Below, in pieces: positions 1 through 4,899 of a stretch of DNA of 5,915 nucleotides. The position numbers and the translations under genes were made by a program. The stretch spans positions 1 through 5,915 of the forward strand of contig JAEZUC010000010.1 of NCBI GenBank assembly GCA_023443515.1, written 5' to 3'. The stretch's first letter is position 1, and every line of letters begins with the position of its first letter. The notes beneath the pieces were generated by a model. It was not told the DNA's origin. It was given only the letters and a program-made list of their open reading frames with translations, and did no database searches. The stretch is from Bacillota bacterium. GTDB taxonomy: Bacteria; Bacillota; Clostridia; Acetivibrionales; DSM-1351.

Positions 1-24
1 TTCTCATTGTAAATGGTACTCCAT

Positions 25-92
25 AAATTTTTAAATTTTTTGATAAAACATATATCAAATCAATAATACATACACAAAAATTTTAAAAATTT
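25..92. repeat. AT-rich imperfect inverted repeat
   Basis: An 18-base arm at 25-42 is the reverse complement of 75-92 at 17 of 18 positions, with a 32-base spacer. A second small dyad (TGATA 41-45, TATCA 53-57) sits inside. Both arms are pure A/T apart from the terminal G/C pair. Such a dyad next to GC-rich hairpins in the phage intergenic region could be an easily unwound part of an origin, or a cruciform. That role is inferred; only the repeat is seen. Confidence 0.55.
40..67 (+). promoter_or_regulatory. Candidate promoter for the zinc-ribbon gene
   Basis: TTGATA at 40-45 (5 of 6 to the consensus -35) is followed after 16 bases by AATAAT at 62-67 (5 of 6 to the -10). Transcription would start near 74-75 and give a leader of about 125 bases that contains the GC-rich hairpins at 97-168. 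The area is so AT-rich that chance matches are common, so this is a candidate only. Confidence 0.4.
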
Positions 93-96
93 CCGA

Positions 97-168
97 AGCC
101 TCCCCATTGACAACGAGGCTCTGGGAGCATGTTATGCTGTGCCCGGCGGTGCCCCGGTGGGCGCTCAG
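97..168. other. GC-rich multi-hairpin region (candidate minus-strand origin or structured leader)
   Basis: This is a strikingly GC-rich island in an AT-rich genome with several nested dyads. AGCCTC 97-102 pairs with GAGGCT 115-120. AGCAT 126-130 pairs with ATGCT 134-138 around a 3-base loop. GCCC 141-144 pairs with GGGC 159-162, with CGG/CCG inside. AGC 126-128 and CTG 121-123 can instead pair with GCT 163-165 and CAG 166-168. In Ff phages a cluster of hairpins between the packaging signal and the plus origin is the complementary-strand origin, and this cluster has the corresponding place. It also lies in the presumed 5' leader of the 201-347 gene, where CTCTGG 119-124 could pair with CCAGAG 181-186 at the ribosome binding site. 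Which role holds cannot be decided here, and I recognise no known riboswitch or ribozyme. Confidence 0.6.
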
Positions 169-200
169 CTAAATAACAAACCAGAGGAGCATGAAAAAAT

Positions 201-347
201 ATGGATAAAAAAATACTTTGTTCAACTTGTGGAAATTATGAAATACCTGAGTATGACGAAAATATAAAAGGAAAATATATACTCAAAGGATTTTGTTACA
301 AATGTGGTAATGGTGTTTATGAATTTATTCCAAATAAAAATTCATGA
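201..347 (+). CDS. Small zinc-ribbon protein, 48 aa
   Basis: This short frame has two CxxC knuckles, C7-x-x-C10 and C32-x-x-C35, separated by 21 residues. That is the usual arrangement of a single zinc ribbon of the rubredoxin-like or transcript-factor type. The rest is polar, with no membrane segment or signal peptide, so a cytoplasmic protein is expected. The ATG at 201 follows AGAGGAG (183-189) with an 11-base gap. An upstream ATG at 191 reads only five codons before a stop and would overlap the true start. The gene stands alone, opposite in direction to the phage operon, with its own candidate promoter and a long structured leader. It therefore looks like an accessory (moron) gene or a small regulator rather than a virion gene. 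Its function is unknown: nucleic-acid binding or protein interaction are both possible. The paired Cys knuckles argue that it is real despite its size. Confidence 0.65.
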   Translation: MDKKILCSTCGNYEIPEYDENIKGKYILKGFCYKCGNGVYEFIPNKNS

Positions 348-356
348 ATATTAATA

Positions 357-418
357 AAGCTACAAAAGCGTAGGGGCCCGCCTGCAAGTCTTCGGCATAC
401 CCTACACTTTTGTAGCTT
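357..418. other. Long hairpin after the Zot gene (candidate packaging signal; may also stop transcription)
   Basis: The 12-base arm 357-368 is the perfect reverse complement of 407-418. After one mismatch (C369/A406), GTAGGG 370-375 pairs with CCCTAC 400-405, giving 18 pairs closed by a 24-base GC-rich apex (376-399) that can fold further (GCC/GGC). It starts only three bases beyond the Zot stop codon and ten bases beyond the zinc-ribbon stop, so it separates convergent genes. Neither side carries a proper U-tract, which weakens the reading as a plain intrinsic terminator. In Ff phages the packaging signal is an imperfect hairpin just downstream of the last morphogenesis gene, which is this position. 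The packaging role is inference. Confidence 0.6.
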
Positions 419-421
419 ATT

Positions 422-1096
422 CTAGTTAAATTCATTTAACATACTATCATCAAACATTTTATAAGAATCATAAATTTTTGAATAAAAATTACGATATCTA
501 AAGAACTCTGAACCACACTTTTCCTTGACCCCGTACCATTGTGTTACGGCGATAAATAAGCCTATGTGAAACAATGAAAATATCCATCCAATTTTGAAAT
601 TATTAACCTTGCGATGTATGATTTTATACTCAATAAAGGCACGTATTTGCTTATCTATCAAACCATCTGATTGAGATATCAGTATTACATTGTATCCAAG
701 TTTTCCATGATGTTGAAAGAATTTAACCCAAGAATCCCTATCTGCCCTTTTGAAGTCTCTAGGATTGAATTGTACACTACATTCGTCAATTACAAGAAGC
801 GTTTGACCTTCCTTACCGTATTTATGATTCTTTTTTGCATAGTCTACTAAAAATCGCACCGTCAATTCCGGATTATCCTTATAAGTGAATTTGCCAAGTT
901 TATAAGTAAATTGGCTATCCTTAAACTTACAACCTGTTTTCTCCATAAATATTCTAAAAGGCTTTTTCCGTATTAAATCATCATTTACAATAAAATTTGC
1001 AATTACGTCCTGACCTCGTCTTAACTTATGAACTATATCAACAGCCGTATGTAATGACTTGCCACTCCTTGGAGTACCACAATATAAATAAATCAT
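422..1096 (-). CDS. zot: Zot/pI-type filamentous phage assembly ATPase, 224 aa
   Basis: This is the morphogenesis ATPase that drives extrusion of the phage through the cytoplasmic membrane. A P-loop, GTPRSGKS, lies at residues 7-14. A Walker B strand, LLVIDECS, lies at 100-107 with D104 and E105. It is followed by the family signature HHGKLGYNVILISQS (129-143), with Q142 as sensor, and then IDKQIR (147-152), typical of Zot domains. A hydrophobic stretch at about 169-188 could be the membrane segment, and the tail of about 35 residues is short and basic. Gram-negative pI/Zot proteins run to about 350-400 residues with a periplasmic domain that meets the pIV secretin. That part is missing here, as expected for a host with no outer membrane. 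The ATG at 1096 has an AAGGGGGA ribosome binding site. It is the last gene of the virion operon, 87 bases after the pVI-like gene. Despite the name, no toxin activity is implied. Confidence 0.93.
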   Translation of the reverse strand: MIYLYCGTPRSGKSLHTAVDIVHKLRRGQDVIANFIVNDDLIRKKPFRIFMEKTGCKFKDSQFTYKLGKFTYKDNPELTVRFLVDYAKKNHKYGKEGQTLLVIDECSVQFNPRDFKRADRDSWVKFFQHHGKLGYNVILISQSDGLIDKQIRAFIEYKIIHRKVNNFKIGWIFSLFHIGLFIAVTQWYGVKEKCGSEFFRYRNFYSKIYDSYKMFDDSMLNEFN

Positions 1097-1143
1097 GAAT
1101 ATTCCCCCTTCTTATCTTGCAAAATTCTGATAAAAGCACCCTC

Positions 1144-1162
1144 GATGTGACTGGATCACATC
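1144..1162. repeat. Perfect 7-bp inverted repeat before the Zot gene
   Basis: GATGTGA (1144-1150) and TCACATC (1156-1162) flank a 5-base spacer in the 87-base gap between the pVI-like and Zot genes. In the operon transcript this would be a hairpin about 48 bases upstream of the Zot start. It lacks a U-tract, so processing, mRNA stability or level control of the ATPase fits better than termination. The half sites GTGA and TCAC are those of the operators near the repressor, but in the opposite arrangement. Confidence 0.45.
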
Positions 1163-1183
1163 ATATATCATGCAAGTATTCAA

Positions 1184-1423
1184 TCAATCTATTGCACGTA
1201 TCCACCTTAAAACTATCTGATAAACATAATAAACAGCAACAGCAGTAATCCATAATTGTAATTCTGCTACTATTTGACTCATAGGTAATATCCAATTTAA
1301 AGTACCCATAAATGATTGAACATCTGAATTATTTATAACCTGAAATGGTGAATCAGGCAGAAATTGAACAACCCAAGTTAAAGCTGACATCAAGAGTGAA
1401 CCAAGCTTTTCTAATATAGCCAT
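1184..1423 (-). CDS. pVI-like minor virion membrane protein, 79 aa
   Basis: This small hydrophobic protein lies between the adsorption protein and the assembly ATPase, the exact place of gene VI in Ff phages. It has an amphipathic or hydrophobic N-terminal segment (about 5-22), a polar middle containing FLPDSPFQ, and a strong membrane helix (about 53-73) ending in a basic RWIRAID tail. In Ff, pVI sits with pIII at the particle end that leaves the cell last. ATG 1423 is chosen because AGGAGG (1429-1434 on this strand) lies five bases upstream; an in-frame GTG at 1438 would put the start ahead of that site. The stop codon of the adsorption gene ends one base before this ATG, and the ribosome binding site is inside that gene's last codons. 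The two are therefore probably translationally coupled. Assignment rests on position and topology. Confidence 0.75.
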   Translation of the reverse strand: MAILEKLGSLLMSALTWVVQFLPDSPFQVINNSDVQSFMGTLNWILPMSQIVAELQLWITAVAVYYVYQIVLRWIRAID

Positions 1424-1424
1424 G

Positions 1425-2696
1425 TTAACCTCCTGCACCGATTAATTTACGTGTTGCTATAATCAAACCAATATTAAACACTATAAGTACACCCCATCTA
1501 ACAATTTTTGCCCATGTTTCAAACTTTTCAAAATCAATTACAGTTTTACCTCCACCAACAAAATATGCACTATCCCAATTTATTTCCCATTTAGGACATT
1601 TCGGTTCTGCTACCAAGGTTGTTACAGCGTTTTTTAAATCCCAGGGAATTGAAAAAGGAAACTTTCGTGTCAGACCTAACTTGGGCGGAATAGACATTTT
1701 CGGATAATCAATTCGTGGTAAATTCTCCGTTGGTTCTTCACCTTCTACAGTATCAGGATAATCAACAATATCGTCAGCAATATCAGCAGGAATAGCATTA
1801 GCAACTGGTACACACATTTCTCCTGTGACTTCGACACCTTCAAGCCCTAGTGTTTCAGGTATAGCAATTACTCTATCGCCATTAGCAGTTCGTGGAACTG
1901 GAACTGAGTATCCAGTTCGTGTATAGTCATAATAATCTCCCTCCTCTAACACTGGAACTGGCATATCCCCTGGTATTGTTACACCTTGTGGAACATAATA
2001 AGTGCGTATACATTGATGCCAGTTAATTACTTTTCCAGTACTGTCTAACACATCAATATCAAATGCATATGTTACTCTATGTACTAATTGACCGTTAACA
2101 ACAGTTTCACCCCAATCATATACTGATGGAGTTCCACGTAAACCGCCCAAGCTTATAGGTAAATTTTTTGTTCTTTCTGAGTAATCAATTGTTATATTGC
2201 CACCTGAGAAAAAAGTCAAATGTCTTCCATCTGTAGTGATAGATGTCGCGCCGTCATAGGGGAAATTATAACTTTTTGATGCGTTAACAAATGTTACACC
2301 GCCATCATTACTTATCTTAAAATTTACTGCACGTCTTAAAGTTGAACCTAAAGTATAACTGGAATCGCAAAAATGTGTTGCAGCATCATATAAAGATTCT
2401 GGTACTCTAACAATAGTACCTTGCATTTGTCTCAAAACATCTTTGTTCGTTGTATCACAATAATTATAAAAATCGACTGCAGATTTACGTACTGCATCAT
2501 TTTCGCTTGCAACATAAACACCTAAAACAGCTAACAATGCAACAGCACCACCAAGAGCACCCGCACCCAAGGCAACACCATCCACGGTTACAGTCTTGAG
2601 AATTTCTGTAGCTTCATTCGCCGAAGCGTACTGCACTGATATTAGATTAAACATCAACATAATACTCAAAGTTATAGATATAAGCTTTTTTCGCAT
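1425..2696 (-). CDS. pIII-like adsorption/minor tip protein, 423 aa
   Basis: This is the presumed receptor-binding and release protein at the phage tip. An N-terminal signal peptide (MRKK followed by a hydrophobic core) ends in YASA, with likely cleavage after A26. A Gly/Ala-rich hydrophobic segment lies at about 38-63, possibly a second membrane or fusion-like helix. Residues 66-390 form a large exported domain with five cysteines (C80, C110, C229, C295, C367), and a Pro-rich acidic linker lies around 240-345. The stretch RKFPFSIPWDL (344-354), followed by AEPKCPKWEI (363-372), recalls a pattern I associate with adsorption proteins of Firmicutes inoviruses. The C-terminal membrane anchor is at about 397-415, with a short basic cytoplasmic end. 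ATG 2696 lies eight bases after AGGAGG; the in-frame GTG at 2705 would overlap that site. It precedes the pVI-like gene as in Ff. The host receptor cannot be inferred. Confidence 0.85.
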   Translation of the reverse strand: MRKKLISITLSIMLMFNLISVQYASANEATEILKTVTVDGVALGAGALGGAVALLAVLGVYVASENDAVRKSAVDFYNYCDTTNKDVLRQMQGTIVRVPESLYDAATHFCDSSYTLGSTLRRAVNFKISNDGGVTFVNASKSYNFPYDGATSITTDGRHLTFFSGGNITIDYSERTKNLPISLGGLRGTPSVYDWGETVVNGQLVHRVTYAFDIDVLDSTGKVINWHQCIRTYYVPQGVTIPGDMPVPVLEEGDYYDYTRTGYSVPVPRTANGDRVIAIPETLGLEGVEVTGEMCVPVANAIPADIADDIVDYPDTVEGEEPTENLPRIDYPKMSIPPKLGLTRKFPFSIPWDLKNAVTTLVAEPKCPKWEINWDSAYFVGGGKTVIDFEKFETWAKIVRWGVLIVFNIGLIIATRKLIGAGG

Positions 2697-2708
2697 TTTT
2701 AACACCTC

Positions 2709-2815
2709 CTATGAATGCTTATCACACCAGATAATAAACAAACGAGCTAAAAAATAAGACCCTAACACAATAACTATCAAAGCACAAGAATTTACTAAAA
2801 AATCAAAATGCTCAT
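2709..2815 (-). CDS. Tiny hydrophobic minor coat candidate split by a -1 frameshift (35 aa if joined)
   Basis: A strong ribosome binding site, GGAGGTG, precedes ATG 2815 (minus), but this frame stops after six codons (MSILIF) at TAG 2797-2795. The stop lies directly at a run of six T. A -1 slip on the run joins it to an open frame that ends at 2709, overlapping the ribosome binding site of the adsorption gene. The joined product would be 35 residues: a hydrophobic core around residues 3-30, then WCDKHS. That size and topology match the pVII/pIX class of Ff. Three readings are possible: a programmed -1 frameshift, a homopolymer sequencing error (seven T would give one open frame), or a decayed gene. 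An alternative unshifted start, ATG 2846, gives 45 residues, but it lies in the loop of the terminator hairpin with only a weak AAGGG upstream. Confidence 0.4.
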
Positions 2816-2831
2816 AAACACCTCCGATACT

Positions 2832-2861
2832 AAAAAAGAGTAGCATATAGCTACCCTTTTT
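2832..2861 (-). terminator. Strong hairpin terminator after the major coat gene
   Basis: On the minus strand, AAAAAGGGTAGC pairs with GCTACTCTTTTT around a 5-base loop (12 pairs with one G-U), followed by a run of T. It lies 14 bases beyond the coat stop codon. The plus strand also ends in five T, so it could work in both directions. Ff phages have a terminator at exactly this point, after gene VIII, so that coat mRNA is abundant and the adsorption and assembly genes are made from read-through. The same logic is inferred here, because no clear promoter is seen downstream. Confidence 0.85.
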
Positions 2862-2874
2862 ATGTAAGTTATTA

Positions 2875-3117
2875 CTACTTGGCAAGAGCTTTGAAAAATT
2901 TGACCCCAAGTTTCCAAATCAAAAATGCTCCCATAATTGCAATACCGTATGGTGCTACTGTAGCTAAAGCGCTTATTCCATCGCTTTTTACACCAGACAT
3001 TGCAGTACCCATTGCCGCAACCGTAGTTGTATCCTCTGCAAAGATTGATATACATGTAGATACAACTACCATCAGCGCAACCATTGTTCCTACAAACTTT
3101 TTACTCACTTTTTTCAT
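2875..3117 (-). CDS. Major coat protein pVIII-like, 80 aa precursor
   Basis: This is the thousands-of-copies capsid protein. A signal peptide (MKKVSKKF, then a hydrophobic core) ends in SIFA, with cleavage expected after A27. The 53-residue mature chain has the classic three-part pVIII plan. An acidic, surface-exposed start (EDTTTV) leads into an amphipathic region to about residue 53. A membrane helix follows at about 54-70 (VAPYGIAIMGAFLIWKLG), and the last residues are a basic DNA-facing tail, KLGVKFFKALAK, with four lysines. Mature Ff pVIII is 50 residues with the same layout. ATG 3117 lies eight bases after GGAGG. The coat sits in the membrane until the assembly ATPase packs it round the ssDNA. 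It lies after the two tiny membrane genes and before a strong terminator, matching gene VIII. Confidence 0.93.
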   Translation of the reverse strand: MKKVSKKFVGTMVALMVVVSTCISIFAEDTTTVAAMGTAMSGVKSDGISALATVAPYGIAIMGAFLIWKLGVKFFKALAK

Positions 3118-3136
3118 GCCAAAGACCTCCTAATCA

Positions 3137-3259
3137 TTATATTTGCTTAAGTAGACGTATGCCTACAGTAAGACCCCAAGTAAACATATAACAAACTACC
3201 CCAATAACTAAGCCATATCCAAAACCTTTTAAGAACAAATCTGCATACATATCATACAT
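3137..3259 (-). CDS. Tiny membrane protein, pIX-like, 40 aa
   Basis: Reading from ATG 3259 this frame encodes a short acidic N-terminus (MYDMYAD), one membrane helix at about 10-34 rich in Gly, Val and Tyr, and a basic end (RLLKQI). Size, topology and place, directly before the major coat gene, match gene IX of Ff. The pVII/pIX pair there caps the end of the particle that leaves the cell first and contacts the packaging signal. Its start overlaps the stop of the upstream 43-residue frame by eight bases, and a GGGGG run lies about ten bases upstream. ATG 3250, three codons in, is an alternative start. No domain is recognised, and the role is inferred from order and topology. Confidence 0.68.
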   Translation of the reverse strand: MYDMYADLFLKGFGYGLVIGVVCYMFTWGLTVGIRLLKQI

Positions 3260-3383
3260 GAGTATTTCGCCCCCAAGCTTTCGCAAATAACAATGAAATT
3301 AATAATCCGCAGACAAAACCGACTTCCATTACTAAAGCTTCAATACCTTGCTGAATTTGTTGTAATACTTCTAATTCAGACAT
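3252..3383 (-). CDS. Tiny membrane protein, pVII-like, 43 aa
   Basis: A polar, Gln-rich N-terminus (SELEVLQQIQQG) leads into one membrane helix at about 15-36, followed by a short basic end (KAWGRNTHV). The ATG at 3383 is eight bases downstream of the ssDNA-binding gene's stop codon, and AGGTG lies five bases upstream of it. It is followed with an eight-base overlap by the 40-residue frame. In Ff, gene VII holds exactly this place between gene V and gene IX and encodes a 33-residue tip protein. The assignment is therefore by synteny, size and topology, because proteins this small keep little sequence similarity. Confidence 0.68.
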   Translation of the reverse strand: MSELEVLQQIQQGIEALVMEVGFVCGLLISLLFAKAWGRNTHV

Positions 3384-3391
3384 ACAAGCAC

Positions 3392-3685
3392 CTATCCCCC
3401 AATATCAAACTTCTTTACAAGTTTGACAGAAACAACTGTCATTCTTGCCTGACCGCCATATCCTGGTTCTAAATCGTATTCGATTTCGCAAATTGCAGGA
3501 AGAGCCGGAACACTTGAAAAAATCGTATTATCACAGAAAAATTCCATTGGTCGCATACCTTTAAAACTTTCACTGTTTTCTACCTTAGTTTTATATGCCG
3601 TAAGCGTTGTAAAGTCGTATTCTTTACCATTCTTCTTACTTGTACCTTTTGAATGATTAACATTCATAACCAAAAAATTAGCCAT
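3392..3685 (-). CDS. Phage ssDNA-binding protein, pV-like, 97 aa
   Basis: This small soluble protein follows the initiator gene and precedes the tiny membrane proteins, the position of gene V, whose product coats nascent viral ssDNA and stops its conversion to duplex. It has an N-terminal strand (ANFLVMNVNH), a basic loop (KGTSKKNGKEYDF), aromatic residues Y23, F25, Y31, F41, F49 and F50 suited to stacking on bases, and a second strand block ending in RMTVVSVKLVKKF. This composition fits a small all-beta OB-like fold. ATG 3685 is chosen because GGAGG lies eight bases upstream; an in-frame TTG would lie within that site. Its leader shares 12 bases with that of the initiator gene. The fold assignment is inferred, with position the strongest support. 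Confidence 0.75.
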   Translation of the reverse strand: MANFLVMNVNHSKGTSKKNGKEYDFTTLTAYKTKVENSESFKGMRPMEFFCDNTIFSSVPALPAICEIEYDLEPGYGGQARMTVVSVKLVKKFDIGG

Positions 3686-3726
3686 TTTAAATACCTCCAA
3701 ATATTTATTTTTTAAATTTTATATAA

Positions 3727-3741
3727 AAGGCTTTTCGCCTT
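3727..3741 (-). promoter_or_regulatory. Weak hairpin at the initiator stop codon
   Basis: On the minus strand, AAGGC pairs with GCCTT around a 5-base loop, followed by TTTATAT. The stem begins inside the initiator's stop codon. With five pairs it is too weak for efficient termination. A partial attenuator or an mRNA processing point between initiator and ssDNA-binding protein is possible. Confidence 0.3.
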
Positions 3742-4768
3742 AACAAATACTTAACTGCTCAAACTTGTCCGTATCAGGCTTATTGTTAACAAACAGACTA
3801 TCAAACAAAATACCCTTTTTAATCTCAATTTCACTTATAGCTTCTTGGACTTGCTTGTCCCTCAATCGTGCCTGTTTCCTATATTTCATGAGCTTAAGAA
3901 CCTTTTCATTATTGATTAAGCGAATTTCCTTTTCAGACAACACAGCTTCATGAATAGCCAAAGAAATATCCTTAGTACCGTATTGGTCAGCATAAGCCTT
4001 TAAAGTCTTTGCATATGTAGTTAATATGTATTCGCCCTTTTCTTTTAGAGTAGATTTCTTGTGCCTAATCTTAGGAGAAATTTCACATTCACCATTTTTC
4101 ATATCATCCCAAAGCCTCTGTCTCTCCGTGTCCTGCCACTCAATATCATTCATATATGTGGACACTATTTTCATTAATTCATTTTCATTAAACAATTCAA
4201 AAGTGGCATATTGATTTTTCAATACAAGCTCCAGCCTGTCCTTATAATTCACAAAGTCATTTTGCTCGAAGTCCTTCTCATACAAACGAAAGAACTTTTC
4301 CGACTTACGTGAACCAATATACAGAGTTAAACCAGATTTAAGACTGCCGACATGCTCGACAACCTTAACACCCGTTAAACGTTCATTTAACACTGATTCG
4401 AAATAGTCAACAACAAACTTACAGTTATAATCTAAAGCTATGTCCATACGTGACACTTTAACATCAGACAATATAAAACGTAGTCGCATTTCAGACCTTA
4501 AATCAGTTGTGTCATATATTTGTTCCAGAAGCCGACAGCCCTTACCAGTAAACCTTACATGTACGTGTTCCACTCCCCCATTACCAAAGTACTGTGAACT
4601 AATAGTTATAATATTTTCAAAGCTTAAAACACGTCCATAAAAGCGACCCTTCTTAACTTCAAAGTTAAAATGTTCAAGTCCGAGTGCGTATAAAGCACTT
4701 CTTTCGGTCATTTCAAACACTGAAAATTCGAGCCAATCTATCATGCAGTTTTTGACTAAAATTTTCAT
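3740..4768 (-). CDS. Rolling-circle replication initiator, Rep_trans family, 342 aa
   Basis: The product is expected to nick the double-stranded origin, stay bound through a tyrosine, and start rolling-circle synthesis, as gene II protein does in Ff. Several motifs fit Rep_trans (the family of pT181 RepC, ICEBs1 NicK and Tn916 Orf20). DWLEFS lies at 11-16. HVHVRFTGKGCRLLE (68-82) is followed by VSRMDIALDY (105-114) with acidic D109 and D113. GLTLYIGSRKSEKFFRLYEKD (146-166) contains Y163, the likely nicking tyrosine. RLELVLKN (178-185) supplies E180. The C-terminal third is charged and helical and may be the DNA-recognition part. ATG 4768 lies eight bases after GGAGG; an in-frame TTG upstream overlaps that site. 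Its promoter lies inside the operator cluster, so repressor control is expected. The best candidate nick site in the window is the hairpin at 5888-5911. Confidence 0.88.
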   Translation of the reverse strand: MKILVKNCMIDWLEFSVFEMTERSALYALGLEHFNFEVKKGRFYGRVLSFENIITISSQYFGNGGVEHVHVRFTGKGCRLLEQIYDTTDLRSEMRLRFILSDVKVSRMDIALDYNCKFVVDYFESVLNERLTGVKVVEHVGSLKSGLTLYIGSRKSEKFFRLYEKDFEQNDFVNYKDRLELVLKNQYATFELFNENELMKIVSTYMNDIEWQDTERQRLWDDMKNGECEISPKIRHKKSTLKEKGEYILTTYAKTLKAYADQYGTKDISLAIHEAVLSEKEIRLINNEKVLKLMKYRKQARLRDKQVQEAISEIEIKKGILFDSLFVNNKPDTDKFEQLSIC

Positions 4769-4798
4769 TACAATAACCTCCAAATATGTATAAAAATA

Positions 4799-4871
4799 TC
4801 ACACTACGTGAACAATACTAAAATATCACTTTTCGTGACATCTCACAAAGCGTGAATATCACGAAATGGGA
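4799..4871. promoter_or_regulatory. Operator array: three perfect and one degenerate TCAC-N5-GTGA dyads
   Basis: Perfect copies lie at 4799-4811, 4826-4838 and 4843-4855. A fourth at 4859-4871 reads GGGA in place of GTGA. Centre spacings are 27, 17 and 16 bases. The leading bases TA or TC before CAC are also shared. A short 4-base half site with 5-base spacer, repeated beside a divergent XRE gene, is the normal form of a repressor operator. The array covers the promoter proposed for the virion operon and lies upstream of the repressor's own promoter. Confidence 0.82.
4820..4848 (-). promoter_or_regulatory. Candidate promoter of the initiator/virion operon
   Basis: On the minus strand, TTGTGA (4848-4843) is followed after 17 bases by TATTTT (4825-4820). 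Each matches its consensus at 4 of 6 with ideal spacing. The -35 lies in the third operator, the spacer contains the second, and the first operator lies just after the start point, near 4813. Repressor bound at any of them would block RNA polymerase, which supports this choice over other AT-rich matches. Confidence 0.55.
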
Positions 4872-4899
4872 CTAATATATTCCATTATTTCTCAATATC

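Noticed and set aside
357..418. Self-cleaving ribozyme (twister or hammerhead) in the long hairpin
   Set aside because: The apex holds GCAAG-like bases, but I could not place the conserved core or cleavage dinucleotide of any ribozyme class.
422..1096. Enterotoxin function suggested by the name Zot
   Set aside because: The toxin-linked C-terminal region of the Vibrio protein is absent; the conserved part is the phage assembly ATPase.
2859..2870. TTATGTAAG resembling one arm of a Firmicutes dif site
   Set aside because: The other arm and central spacing do not match, and it overlaps the coat terminator, a poor place for an attachment site.
2795..3133. Open frames on both strands over the coat gene (2795-3055 minus, 2879-3133 plus) and the extended frame 2709-2909
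   Set aside because: They are shadows of the major coat gene, whose signal peptide, helix and ribosome binding site are clear. The upstream part of 2709-2909 runs through the coat gene end and the terminator, so only its tail is kept, as the frameshifted candidate.
3136..3164. TATAAT on the minus strand (3141-3136) with TAGGCA 18 bases upstream, as a coat promoter
   Set aside because: The start would fall inside the coat gene's ribosome binding site, leaving no usable leader.
3765..4640. Three plus-strand frames of 62-66 residues opposite the initiator gene
   Set aside because: No ribosome binding sites, Ser/Leu/Ile-rich antisense composition, and full overlap with the conserved initiator.
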